Made by a program: the position numbers and the translations under genes
Shown: positions 1 to 7,547 of the stretch, piece by piece
How positions within the stretch are numbered: the stretch's first letter is position 1
How the letters are laid out: the number at the start of each line of letters is the position of its first letter
The notes under the pieces: model-generated
What the model was told of the DNA's origin: nothing
Seen by the model: only the letters and a program-made list of their open reading frames with translations
Database searches by the model: none
Origin: an uncultured Sulfurimonas sp.
GTDB lineage: Bacteria > Campylobacterota > Campylobacteria > Campylobacterales > Sulfurimonadaceae
Reading direction: 5' to 3'
Length of the DNA: 64,000 bases
NCBI RefSeq assembly: GCF_963662755.1
Contig: NZ_OY759725.1
Location: 2,121,781-2,185,780, forward strand

Positions 1-567
1 AAAGTAGTGCTTATAGGTTCATCTACTGGTGGACCTGGACTTATTGAGCAGATTTGTTCTTCTTTGCCTAAAGATTTTAAGTATCCTGTTTGTATTGTTC
101 AACATATGCCTGAGCAGTTTACAAAAACTTTTGCCGCTAGACTTGATCGTAGTGCTACTTTAAATGTTCAAGAAACATCAAACAACATGGAACTACTGCC
201 AAATAATATCTATGTCGCTCGTGGTGGAGTTCATATAAATTTTGCTAAAAAAACTTCTGGAAAAATTGTTATTAGAGAAGATAAAGATAAGGGCAAGAAT
301 TTTTTTCAACCGAGTGTAAATGATATGTTGCATAGTGCTTTGAGTGTTTTTGAAGCTAAAAATATTATAGGTGTAATTTTAACTGGGATTGGTGATGATG
401 GAGCTGATGGAATGGTTGAGCTTAAAAAAGCTGGAGCATATACTTTAGGAGAGAGCCAAGAGAGTGCTACCGTTTATGGGATGCCAAAAGAAGCTTATGA
501 GCGTGGTGGCATTTGTGAGCAGTTAGATTTTGCAAATATACTTAAAAAAATAGTTACACTAAAGTAA
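1..567 (+). CDS. cheB: Chemotaxis protein-glutamate methylesterase CheB, 5' end cut by window
   Basis: Removes methyl groups from (and deamidates) glutamates of chemoreceptors, opposing CheR in adaptation. The reading frame is open from base 1 (K-V-V-L-I-G-S-S-T-G-G), so the true start lies outside. The catalytic serine loop GSSTGG, the histidine in QHMPEQFT and the aspartate loop GIGDDGADGM give the family's Ser-His-Asp triad. Only the methylesterase domain is visible. Whether a receiver domain precedes it cannot be seen, and many Campylobacterota CheB proteins lack one, so the gene may begin only a few codons upstream. It is the first visible gene of the chemosensory operon, 12 nt before the HEAT-repeat gene. 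Confidence 0.93.
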   Translation, partial: KVVLIGSSTGGPGLIEQICSSLPKDFKYPVCIVQHMPEQFTKTFAARLDRSATLNVQETSNNMELLPNNIYVARGGVHINFAKKTSGKIVIREDKDKGKNFFQPSVNDMLHSALSVFEAKNIIGVILTGIGDDGADGMVELKKAGAYTLGESQESATVYGMPKEAYERGGICEQLDFANILKKIVTLK

Positions 568-579
568 TAGGAAGATTTT

Positions 580-1203
580 ATGGCATTAGTTAAACAGCAT
601 ATCAAACCAGAGATTGAAGAGTTTCCGATTTTTTCAACTCTTGAAGAAGCGATTATTTATTTTCAAACAAATGATGATCATGATAAAAAAGATTATGCCA
701 TTGAAGAGATAGCGAAGTTTGAAAACTCTTGTGAGTATTTAGTCTCTTGTATAAGTAATGAAGATATAGATAGAAGTTACTTAACAAAAATAGCAGCAAC
801 TATATCAAATATGGATTCTCAAGATGTGCCTATAGAGTCAATAATGGAGCTTTTAAAATTAGATAATGCATATATAAGAAATTTAGGTATATCTATACTT
901 AGAAATTTTGGAGATGCTATAAAATATTACATAGTTAAGTTTCTAATAGGTGATGATAGGGATTTAAGAATATTTGCCATAAATGTTTTAGGTGATGTGG
1001 ATTTTGCAGAGTCAAGAGATATGCTAGTAGAGCTTTTAGAAAATGAACAAGATATCAATGTAGCCATGACGGCAGTTGATTATATGGCTGAAATTGGTGA
1101 AGAAGAAGATATAGAACTGTTAGAGTCTTTAAAAGAGAGATTTAACAATGAGTTTTATGTAAAGTTCGCAGTTGATGGCGCTATAAAGATGATTAAGGGA
1201 TAA
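580..1203 (+). CDS. HEAT-repeat-like protein of the chemotaxis operon
   Basis: A 207-residue all-helical soluble protein with no signal peptide or membrane segment. From about residue 85 on, repeated helical units (YIRNLGISILRNFGD, LRIFAINVLGDVDF, INVAMTAVDYMAEIG) have the spacing and hydrophobic pattern of HEAT or PBS-lyase-like repeats, which usually serve as protein-binding scaffolds. No catalytic motif is visible. It sits between cheB and cheR and its stop codon overlaps the cheR start (TAATG). A partner role in receptor adaptation or array assembly is therefore a reasonable inference, but the biochemical function is unknown. Confidence 0.8.
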   Translation: MALVKQHIKPEIEEFPIFSTLEEAIIYFQTNDDHDKKDYAIEEIAKFENSCEYLVSCISNEDIDRSYLTKIAATISNMDSQDVPIESIMELLKLDNAYIRNLGISILRNFGDAIKYYIVKFLIGDDRDLRIFAINVLGDVDFAESRDMLVELLENEQDINVAMTAVDYMAEIGEEEDIELLESLKERFNNEFYVKFAVDGAIKMIKG

Positions 1204-2036
1204 TGATGGCGTACCTTTTATCTAAGGACAACTTTTTAAAAATGAGTGAATTTGTTTATAGAAAGAGTGGTATATATTTAGATGAAGATAAGCATTATGA
1301 AAAGCTTGCTAAATACATAGATGCTAGAGTCTTAACTTTAGAGTTAGATAGTTTTAGAAAATACTTTTTTAAACTTCGTTTTGATGATAAAGATTCAGAT
1401 GAGTTTCAAGAGTTGATGAATGCTATAACTGTAAATGAAACATATTTTTACAGAGAAAAAGATCAGTTTGAAACTTTAGTAAACAAAATTTTGCCTGAAC
1501 TTCATAAAACTTTGCCAAGTTCTAAAACAATTCGCATACTATCTTCACCATGTTCTTCAGGTGAAGAGCCTTACTCCATAGTTCTTCATATAGTAGAAGA
1601 GGGAAGTGTAGTTGAACAAAGAGATATTGAAGTAGTTGGCATAGATATTGATTCTAAAGTTATTCAAAAAGCTAAGATGGCAAAGTATAGTGAGCGTTCT
1701 GTTCATGCCATACCAAAACAGGTTTTAGCTAAATGGTTCAATAAAAAAAATTTAACTTATGAACTTGGTGAAGAGTTACAAGGAAGTGTGGATTTTCAAG
1801 TTGCAAATGTATTTGACAAAACACAGATGCGAAATCTTGGAAAATTTGATGTTATATTTTCAAGAAATATGCTTATATATTTTGATGATGCATCTAGAAA
1901 AGAAGTAGCAATGACCTTTTATGATATGTTAAATCCTGGTGGTTACATTCTCTTAGGACATGCAGAATATATGAGTAGAATTGTATCTGTTTTTAAAGCT
2001 AAAAAAATAGATAACACTTTGATTTATCAAAAGTAA
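1203..2036 (+). CDS. cheR: Chemotaxis protein methyltransferase CheR
   Basis: S-adenosylmethionine-dependent methylation of receptor glutamates. At 277 residues it has the usual CheR length. The N-terminal helical domain is followed by the family signature TVNETYFYR, the SAM-binding stretch PCSSGEEPYS, an acidic strand end VVGIDID and the late motif FSRNMLIYFD. Start codons ATGATG overlap the stop of the HEAT-repeat gene, so the two are translationally coupled. It follows cheB and the HEAT gene and precedes a hairpin-containing 147-nt gap. Confidence 0.96.
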   Translation: MMAYLLSKDNFLKMSEFVYRKSGIYLDEDKHYEKLAKYIDARVLTLELDSFRKYFFKLRFDDKDSDEFQELMNAITVNETYFYREKDQFETLVNKILPELHKTLPSSKTIRILSSPCSSGEEPYSIVLHIVEEGSVVEQRDIEVVGIDIDSKVIQKAKMAKYSERSVHAIPKQVLAKWFNKKNLTYELGEELQGSVDFQVANVFDKTQMRNLGKFDVIFSRNMLIYFDDASRKEVAMTFYDMLNPGGYILLGHAEYMSRIVSVFKAKKIDNTLIYQK

Positions 2037-2046
2037 TGCTTCTATG

Positions 2047-2098
2047 ATATTGAGTTTGATTGAGAGCTTTGTATGAAATTTTCAATCAAGTTCAATAT
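2047..2098 (+). other. RNA hairpin between cheR and the response regulator gene
   Basis: The arms 2047-2063 and 2082-2098 can form a 17-bp stem closing an 18-nt loop. All pairs are Watson-Crick except two adjacent G-U pairs, which would be A-C mismatches in an antisense transcript. It is not followed by a U-run, so it looks more like a processing or stability element, or a weak terminator, than a standard intrinsic terminator. It divides cheB-HEAT-cheR from the downstream che genes. Confidence 0.55.
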
Positions 2099-2183
2099 AA
2101 TAGAACTTAAAAAGAAAGTTGCGTTGGGCTTTTTCTCGAAAAAACTGAGCGTTAGCGTGATAAAATAAAATTAAGGGAAAAAG

Positions 2184-2555
2184 ATGCCATTAGTAATTTT
2201 TATAGACGATAGTGAGACAGCCTTAGCTTCGACAAGAATGGTTACAAACTCTATGCCAATAGAAGTAAAACAGTATATACAAGCTCAAGATGCTTTAGCA
2301 GAGATTCAAGCTGGAATGACACCTGATCTTATTATTACAGATTTAAATATGCCTGTAATGAATGGTTTTGAATTTTTAGAAGAATTAAGAAAGAATGCAT
2401 CTACTTCAAGAACACCATGTTTGATGTTAACAACTGAAACAAAAGCAGAACTAAAACAAAAAGGTAAAGCTTTAGGTTTAACTGGATGGATTGTAAAACC
2501 ATTTAACCCTCAACAGTTAAAACAAGCAATAACAAGAGTTTTAAGGCTATCATGA
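2184..2555 (+). CDS. Single-domain response regulator (CheY-like)
   Basis: A 123-residue stand-alone receiver domain. It has the acidic pair in IDDS near the N terminus, the phospho-acceptor aspartate in IITDLNMPVMNG, the conserved threonine in LTTE and the lysine in VKPF, so it should be phosphorylatable. There is no output domain. Its stop overlaps the start of the CheZ-like gene by 4 nt (ATGA), so the two are probably co-translated and may be a regulator-phosphatase pair. A second receiver protein of the same size follows at 2973, so the operon carries two CheY-type proteins. Confidence 0.93.
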   Translation: MPLVIFIDDSETALASTRMVTNSMPIEVKQYIQAQDALAEIQAGMTPDLIITDLNMPVMNGFEFLEELRKNASTSRTPCLMLTTETKAELKQKGKALGLTGWIVKPFNPQQLKQAITRVLRLS

Positions 2556-2935
2556 TGGATGAAAAATTAAATATGATCTCTTCTATAAACGAACTTTTTT
2601 CACACATAAAAGAGGTTCAAGAAGAGACTATGCAAATGTCTAAAGATTCGATGCTAATGCTTGGAGACTTTATAGAGAAAAACGCTATAGAGTTAGATGC
2701 TAGTAGTGCTAAAAGTTTACAATACCAAGATATTATATCTCAACAGTTAAGTGCGACTATAGAAGCTATAGATGGTGTTCAAAAAATTATAAATAGTGAA
2801 AATATAAATAGTAAAAACATGCAAAACTTATATGAAGAATTATCTAAGATACTTCAAATAGCAAGAGAAAAAAGAGATTCATTTTCTGGTAAACTAGGTC
2901 AAAAAGATGATATTCAAGAGATAGAATTTTTTTAG
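2552..2935 (+). CDS. CheZ-like chemotaxis phosphatase candidate
   Basis: A 127-residue, strongly helical acidic protein. The central segment LQYQDIISQQL carries D60 and Q64 in a D-x-x-x-Q arrangement inside a Y-Q-D-hydrophobic context. This resembles the catalytic helix of CheZ (D143/Q147 in E. coli), whose glutamine positions water for CheY~P hydrolysis. The C terminus, DDIQEIEFF, resembles the acidic, phenylalanine-ending CheY-docking tail of CheZ. It is much shorter than E. coli CheZ (214 residues), mainly N-terminal to the motif. It overlaps the upstream response regulator by 4 nt. The assignment is inferred from motif and context; a non-catalytic helical adaptor is the alternative. Confidence 0.68.
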   Translation: MMDEKLNMISSINELFSHIKEVQEETMQMSKDSMLMLGDFIEKNAIELDASSAKSLQYQDIISQQLSATIEAIDGVQKIINSENINSKNMQNLYEELSKILQIAREKRDSFSGKLGQKDDIQEIEFF

Positions 2936-2972
2936 TAAAAAGTAATTTTAACCATATTGTAGAGGAGAGATT

Positions 2973-3338
2973 ATGCCAACTATTATGATTGTAGATGATT
3001 CAAAAACAGTTAGAAATTATCATGGAGCTATTATAAAAGCTCATGGCTTTGATATTTTAGAAGCTGAGAATGGTATGGAAGCATTAGAGAAGAGTCTAGA
3101 TGCAGATATAGATATGTATGTGGTAGATGTAAATATGCCCATAATGGATGGATACTCTTTTATAAGTGATTTAAGAAAACAAGAAAACAGTAGAAATATT
3201 CCCATAATTATGGTAACAACTCAGGAAAAAATAGAAGATAAAATAGCTGCTTATAAAGTTGGTGCAAATCTTTTTGAGACAAAACCAATAAAACCTGAAT
3301 TGCTCCAAGCATATATAGATATTTTACTTAAGAGTTAG
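2973..3338 (+). CDS. cheY: Chemotaxis response regulator CheY
   Basis: A 121-residue receiver domain with no output module. It shows VDDSKTVR at the acidic pocket, the phospho-acceptor in VVDVNMPIMDG, VTTQ for the switch threonine and ETKPI for the conserved lysine. A ribosome site (GAGGAGAG) lies just upstream of the start. It directly precedes cheA by 14 nt and is therefore the best candidate for the CheA phosphotransfer partner. Compared with the regulator at 2184 it is closer to canonical CheY in spacing. Which of the two controls a motor or another output cannot be told from sequence. Confidence 0.93.
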   Translation: MPTIMIVDDSKTVRNYHGAIIKAHGFDILEAENGMEALEKSLDADIDMYVVDVNMPIMDGYSFISDLRKQENSRNIPIIMVTTQEKIEDKIAAYKVGANLFETKPIKPELLQAYIDILLKS

Positions 3339-3352
3339 GGAGGAAGTTTAAT

Positions 3353-6091
3353 ATGGATCCATTATTAGAACAGTTTTTGAGTGAAGCTAGGGAAAACTTA
3401 GCTTTTATAGATCAAAACATCGAAGATATAGGTGGTGGTGATCCTGAACTTTTAAATTCAGTATTTCGTGCAGCTCACACTTTAAAAGGTGGAAGTGGTA
3501 TAGTCGGATTTGATAGTGTTAGGGATATTACGCACTATGCTGAAGATTTGCTAGATATGCTTAGAGATGGAAGGTTAGAGTTTGCTGATGGTATGAGAGA
3601 AGCTCTTTATGATGCTTTTGATGAAGTTCTTAATCTTGTTGAAGCTGCAGAAGAGAGCGAGGGTATCGTTGAAGCAGATGCAGATACTTTAGAAAAAATT
3701 ATCACTTTGCTTAATGCTCAAATGGGTAAAAGTTCTCAAAAAGAATCTGTTTGGGAATTTCCTTATTTAAGAGTTGAAGATGCAGATGAAATAATAAACA
3801 TACCTCTAAATGTACTAAATAAAGAATCCGCTTATAAAGTGGCTTTTAAAAATTCTGAATTTAACGAAGAGTTTTGTAAAAATGAAAATTTTTATGCTGT
3901 AGTTTTTGATATAGATGAATCTTGTATGGTTTATGGAAATGATCCTATCTACACTATGTCTCTTTTGGGAGATAAAGTAATCGGTGTTTACTCTTGTATG
4001 GGTGATGAAAGTGCTAAATGCGTACTTAGCGGCATAGAAGATGAAGATGGACTTCTTTTAAAAGTTAGACTTATTGCTTTTGTAAAAGCAACTTTTGAGG
4101 AGATAGAAGATGCACTCTTTAACTTTGTAGATGAGTTGAAGTTTTTACCTTTAGATATTTCTACTATGTTGGCTGTTGATGTTGGAGAAAAAGGACATCA
4201 AATAGACTCTTTAAAAGAGCTAAACAATATAGCCGAAGATTTGGATATAACAAGCATCGTTGAAGAGGTAAAACGGTCTATGGAACTTGTTGGTGCTGAC
4301 ACACTTCAGTATGCTCAACTACAAAGATTTTTAGATATAAGTTCTTTTATAGAAGATAAAGATACAACAAATTTAGGTGGATTTTTTGACAACCTTTATA
4401 AGGGAGAAGTTTATAAAATAGATGAAAATCTTTTAGAGCAAAATTTAGTTTTTGAAGAAGATGAAACTGAGATAGAAGAAGAAATAGAGTCTCAATTGCA
4501 AGAGCAATTTGAAGCTGAGGAGGCTCAAGAAGCACAAGAACATGATGAGGTTGAAGAAGACCTTGAAGCTGATGTTGAAATTACACAAAATATATCTCAA
4601 GCAATTCAAAACATACAAGAACAACAACTTCTTGCCTTAGAGCATATTGAGAGTGATGAAGATTTAATTCGCATCCAGATGATGATGGAAAAAATTAGAA
4701 AGTATCTACCAGAGATGCCACTAGATATGGGTTCAAAAGATAAAATAAAATCATTTTTAAAATCGCAACTAAAAGAAGAAGAGATAGAAGTTTTATCTCC
4801 TGAGATAATCCAAGAAGAGTCTCAAGAAATTAAGCCTGAGTTAGTAAAACCAGAAGTTAGTAAAAAAGTTTTAGAGAGTAAAAAAGCGGTAGTTGGTAAA
4901 ACTGTAAAAATAGATCAAGAATCCATTGATAGTTTAATGAATGTTGTTGGAGAACTGCTTGTAGCTAAAAACTCTCTTCCGTATTTGGCAGATAATGTAG
5001 TTGGTATGACTCATGAGAGCATAAAAAGAGAGATTATGGATAAGTATATCTTTATAAACCGTCTATCTGAACAACTTCAAGATTTGATAATGGGTATGAG
5101 AATGCTACCTATATCTTATGTCTTTGACAGATATCCTAAGTTGGTTCGCGATATTTCTAAAAAACTTGGTAAAAAGGTTAAGTTAGAGATGCAAGGTGGA
5201 GAGACTAAACTAGATAAAAACATGATAGAGATGCTAGCTGATCCAATGATACACATAATGAGAAATTCGCTTGATCACGGTATAGAGATGCCAGAACTTA
5301 GAGAGCAAAAAGGCAAAGATGCTAGCGGTAATGTGACTCTAAAAGCTTTCGCACAATCAGATAAAATAATCATAGAAATCATAGACGATGGTGCAGGAAT
5401 AAATGTTGATAGAGTTGCAGGTAAAGTCCTAGAAAAAGGCTTGATGACTCCAGAAGAGATAGATGCATTGAGTGAAGATGAGATGGCAGAGTTAGTTCTT
5501 CTTCCTGGTCTTTCAACTGCTGAGGAAATAACTGAGTTTAGTGGACGTGGTGTAGGAATGGATGTTGTTAAAAAATCCATAGAGAGTTTTGGTGGAAGTA
5601 TAAACATAAAAACTAAGGCAAATCAAGGAACTGTTATAACTCTAGCTATTCCAATGTCTTTAGCAGTTACATCATTGTTACATATTCAGATGAATGATAT
5701 TCACTATGGACTTCCAATGGATAGCGTTAGCGAAACAGTAAAACTTGAACGCTCAGAGATAGAGTATCTTCATAATGAGCCGTTTGTTTATATAAGAGGC
5801 GAAGTTATTCCTCTTCTTTTTATAAAATCAATGCTTAATGAAGAAGTTATGAGAGATGAACCTCTATCTATAGTTGTATTAAACATAAAAAACAACCTTT
5901 TAGCTGTTGTAGTAAATAAATTTTTAGGTCAATTAGATGTTGTTCAAAAACCATTAGTTGGCATTATGGAGAATCATCCTCTATTTAGCGGAACGGCACT
6001 ACTTGGTAATGGTCAGATAATCATGGCAATAGATCCAATAGGTCTTTTGGGTATTTCACAAAAATTAAAAGAAAATATTGCTGTAGCATAG
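3353..6091 (+). CDS. cheA: Chemotaxis histidine kinase CheA, long form
   Basis: A 912-residue soluble kinase. The N-terminal phosphotransfer domain carries the histidine H42 in AAHTLKGGSG. Residues about 140-265 form an alpha/beta region resembling a P2-like response-regulator docking domain. About 360-520 is an acidic, Gln/Glu-rich linker. The dimerisation helices begin near LMNVVGELLVAKNSL. The ATP-binding domain has NSLDHGIE (N box), DDGAGI and GRGVGMDVV (G boxes). The C terminus is a CheW-like regulatory domain. It is longer than E. coli CheA (654 residues) because of the P2-like region and linker. There is no fused receiver domain, unlike the CheAY of several relatives. It is followed by cheW after 12 nt. 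Confidence 0.96.
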   Translation: MDPLLEQFLSEARENLAFIDQNIEDIGGGDPELLNSVFRAAHTLKGGSGIVGFDSVRDITHYAEDLLDMLRDGRLEFADGMREALYDAFDEVLNLVEAAEESEGIVEADADTLEKIITLLNAQMGKSSQKESVWEFPYLRVEDADEIINIPLNVLNKESAYKVAFKNSEFNEEFCKNENFYAVVFDIDESCMVYGNDPIYTMSLLGDKVIGVYSCMGDESAKCVLSGIEDEDGLLLKVRLIAFVKATFEEIEDALFNFVDELKFLPLDISTMLAVDVGEKGHQIDSLKELNNIAEDLDITSIVEEVKRSMELVGADTLQYAQLQRFLDISSFIEDKDTTNLGGFFDNLYKGEVYKIDENLLEQNLVFEEDETEIEEEIESQLQEQFEAEEAQEAQEHDEVEEDLEADVEITQNISQAIQNIQEQQLLALEHIESDEDLIRIQMMMEKIRKYLPEMPLDMGSKDKIKSFLKSQLKEEEIEVLSPEIIQEESQEIKPELVKPEVSKKVLESKKAVVGKTVKIDQESIDSLMNVVGELLVAKNSLPYLADNVVGMTHESIKREIMDKYIFINRLSEQLQDLIMGMRMLPISYVFDRYPKLVRDISKKLGKKVKLEMQGGETKLDKNMIEMLADPMIHIMRNSLDHGIEMPELREQKGKDASGNVTLKAFAQSDKIIIEIIDDGAGINVDRVAGKVLEKGLMTPEEIDALSEDEMAELVLLPGLSTAEEITEFSGRGVGMDVVKKSIESFGGSINIKTKANQGTVITLAIPMSLAVTSLLHIQMNDIHYGLPMDSVSETVKLERSEIEYLHNEPFVYIRGEVIPLLFIKSMLNEEVMRDEPLSIVVLNIKNNLLAVVVNKFLGQLDVVQKPLVGIMENHPLFSGTALLGNGQIIMAIDPIGLLGISQKLKENIAVA

Positions 6092-6103
6092 AGAGGTTTT
6101 AGT

Positions 6104-6535
6104 ATGATAGATTTGATAGTTTTTAATGTTGGAAGTAGTCGTTATGCTTTAAATATTGAAAATATACAAAGAATAATTCAAATAGTTGAATTAACTGAGA
6201 TACCAAACTCTCATAAGTTTATAGATGGGATGATGTCCTATGAAAAGAGTGTTATAAAAGTGCTTAATTTTCGTAAACTTGTAGGACTTTTGCCTCATAA
6301 AGATGAAACTAAAAAAGTAGAAGATTCTTCACTAAAACTTCTTTTTTATGAAAACAACCTTGAGCATTTTGCTATAAAGGTTGATTCTATTGATGATATT
6401 GTTCATATTGAAGAGTCTCAAATTATAAAAAGTGATGATAAACAACAAATTAGTGAATTTTTAGAACTCTTAGGTGTTCTTGATTTAGATGGTGTACTTA
6501 TCAATGTTATTAAAACATTGAAAATCCCAAAATAG
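6104..6535 (+). CDS. cheW: Chemotaxis coupling protein CheW
   Basis: A 143-residue beta-rich protein of the CheW family. It opens with FNVGSSRYALNIENIQRIIQI and has the mid-domain pattern around GMMSYEKSVIKVLNFRKLVGL, typical of the SH3-like subdomains that link receptors to CheA. The length matches a single CheW domain. It lies 12 nt after cheA and 15 nt before the STAS-like gene. A good ribosome site (GAGAGG) precedes the start. Confidence 0.92.
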   Translation: MIDLIVFNVGSSRYALNIENIQRIIQIVELTEIPNSHKFIDGMMSYEKSVIKVLNFRKLVGLLPHKDETKKVEDSSLKLLFYENNLEHFAIKVDSIDDIVHIEESQIIKSDDKQQISEFLELLGVLDLDGVLINVIKTLKIPK

Positions 6536-6550
6536 TAGTAGGAGTAGATA

Positions 6551-6820
6551 ATGGCAATAATATACAAAGATAATTGTGCGGCATTTGAGTCTGTGATTTA
6601 TGAAGATGAGGTTTTATCCTTTAGAGATTTTTTGCAAAATATCGCACCAAATGAAGTTAAATTTGACTTTCGTGAATGTGAAGATATTCATTTGGCAATC
6701 TTACAACTTATAATGGCATATGAAAAAAATTACAGTGTTTTATATGAATTTGGAGATACAAAAAAACTCTTTGAGCAAGTTTTAAAAGGATTTGACACTA
6801 GTGAAAACCATTGTAATTAG
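6551..6820 (+). CDS. STAS-like small protein of the chemotaxis operon
   Basis: An 89-residue cytosolic alpha/beta protein. The stretch FDFRECEDIHLAILQLIMAY has the strand-acidic loop-helix pattern of STAS-type domains. Such domains bind partner proteins and are sometimes regulated by serine phosphorylation; here the usual serine or threonine position is occupied by Cys/Glu. The gene lies between cheW and parA, and its last 20 nt overlap the preferred parA start. A regulatory or scaffolding role in the array is inference only. Confidence 0.7.
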   Translation: MAIIYKDNCAAFESVIYEDEVLSFRDFLQNIAPNEVKFDFRECEDIHLAILQLIMAYEKNYSVLYEFGDTKKLFEQVLKGFDTSENHCN

Positions 6821-7547
6821 TAATCGCAAAGGTGGTTCAGCTAAAACTACTACTGCTGTAAATATAGCAAGTGCCTTAGCAAAACATGGATCTGTCTTAC
6901 TTTTAGACTTTGATACACAAGGTCATGCCTGCATAGGTGTTGGATGCGAGCCTAGTGAAGAACTTGGAGTTCATTCTATATTTAGAGGGCATACTCTTAG
7001 TGAAACTTTTATCCCTACTGTACATGACAATCTTACGCTCTCACCAGCTTTAGCTTTTTTTGATGTTTATGAATATTCAGATTTAAGAGGGGTTTTAAAG
7101 AGTCGTTTTAAAAGAGAAAATATTGCCGATTTTTTCGATTATTGTGTTATAGATACTCCGCCAACTTTTGATGCACTTTTAAAAAACTCTTTAGAGGTTG
7201 CAGATGCGGTTGTTATTCCTTTTGTTCCTCACCATTTGGGCGTAGTAGCAGTTGGTCAGATGCTACGAGCAGTTTATCAAAGTGCTTCTGGATTTGGACG
7301 TGAAATAGCTGATGTTTGCATACTTCCAGTTATGTACAATCCACATATAAATGAACACAAAGAATCTTTGGCTAAAGTTAAAGTATCTTTTGGAGAGCAA
7401 AAACTGTTGTCTCCAATAGGTATAGATATAAAATTGGCAAAACAGTTTGAATCTGGTTCACCTATAGTTTTAGATGAGAAGAGATCTAAGGGTATGAAAG
7501 ATTACAATAAATGTGTAGAAGAGCTTATCAAGAGGATAAATAGATGA
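6801..7547 (+). CDS. ParA/MinD-family ATPase of the chemotaxis operon
   Basis: About 248 residues. A deviant Walker A motif, RKGGSAKTTTAVNIA, at the N terminus is followed by LLLDFDTQGH and VIDTPPTFD (Walker A' and B regions), as in ParA/Soj proteins that form ATP-dependent dimers on DNA or membrane. I prefer GTG at 6801 because AAAAGGA lies about ten bases upstream; a TTG at 6792 is in frame but too close to that site. Chemotaxis-linked ParA proteins (ParC type) place signalling arrays at poles or in the cytoplasm, and this position after cheA-cheW supports such a role. No ParB-like partner is visible in the window. Confidence 0.88.
   Translation: MKTIVISNRKGGSAKTTTAVNIASALAKHGSVLLLDFDTQGHACIGVGCEPSEELGVHSIFRGHTLSETFIPTVHDNLTLSPALAFFDVYEYSDLRGVLKSRFKRENIADFFDYCVIDTPPTFDALLKNSLEVADAVVIPFVPHHLGVVAVGQMLRAVYQSASGFGREIADVCILPVMYNPHINEHKESLAKVKVSFGEQKLLSPIGIDIKLAKQFESGSPIVLDEKRSKGMKDYNKCVEELIKRINR

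Noticed and set aside
2100..2180. Possible second hairpin and promoter before the response regulator gene
   Set aside because: Pairing has several mismatches and the promoter-like AT-rich words are not distinctive enough.
4445..4627. Minus-strand open frame over the acidic CheA linker, rich in L and F
   Set aside because: Caused by the Glu/Gln-rich codons of the real strand.
5275..5607. Minus-strand open frame inside cheA
   Set aside because: Lies wholly over the conserved ATP-binding domain of CheA and has no family features.
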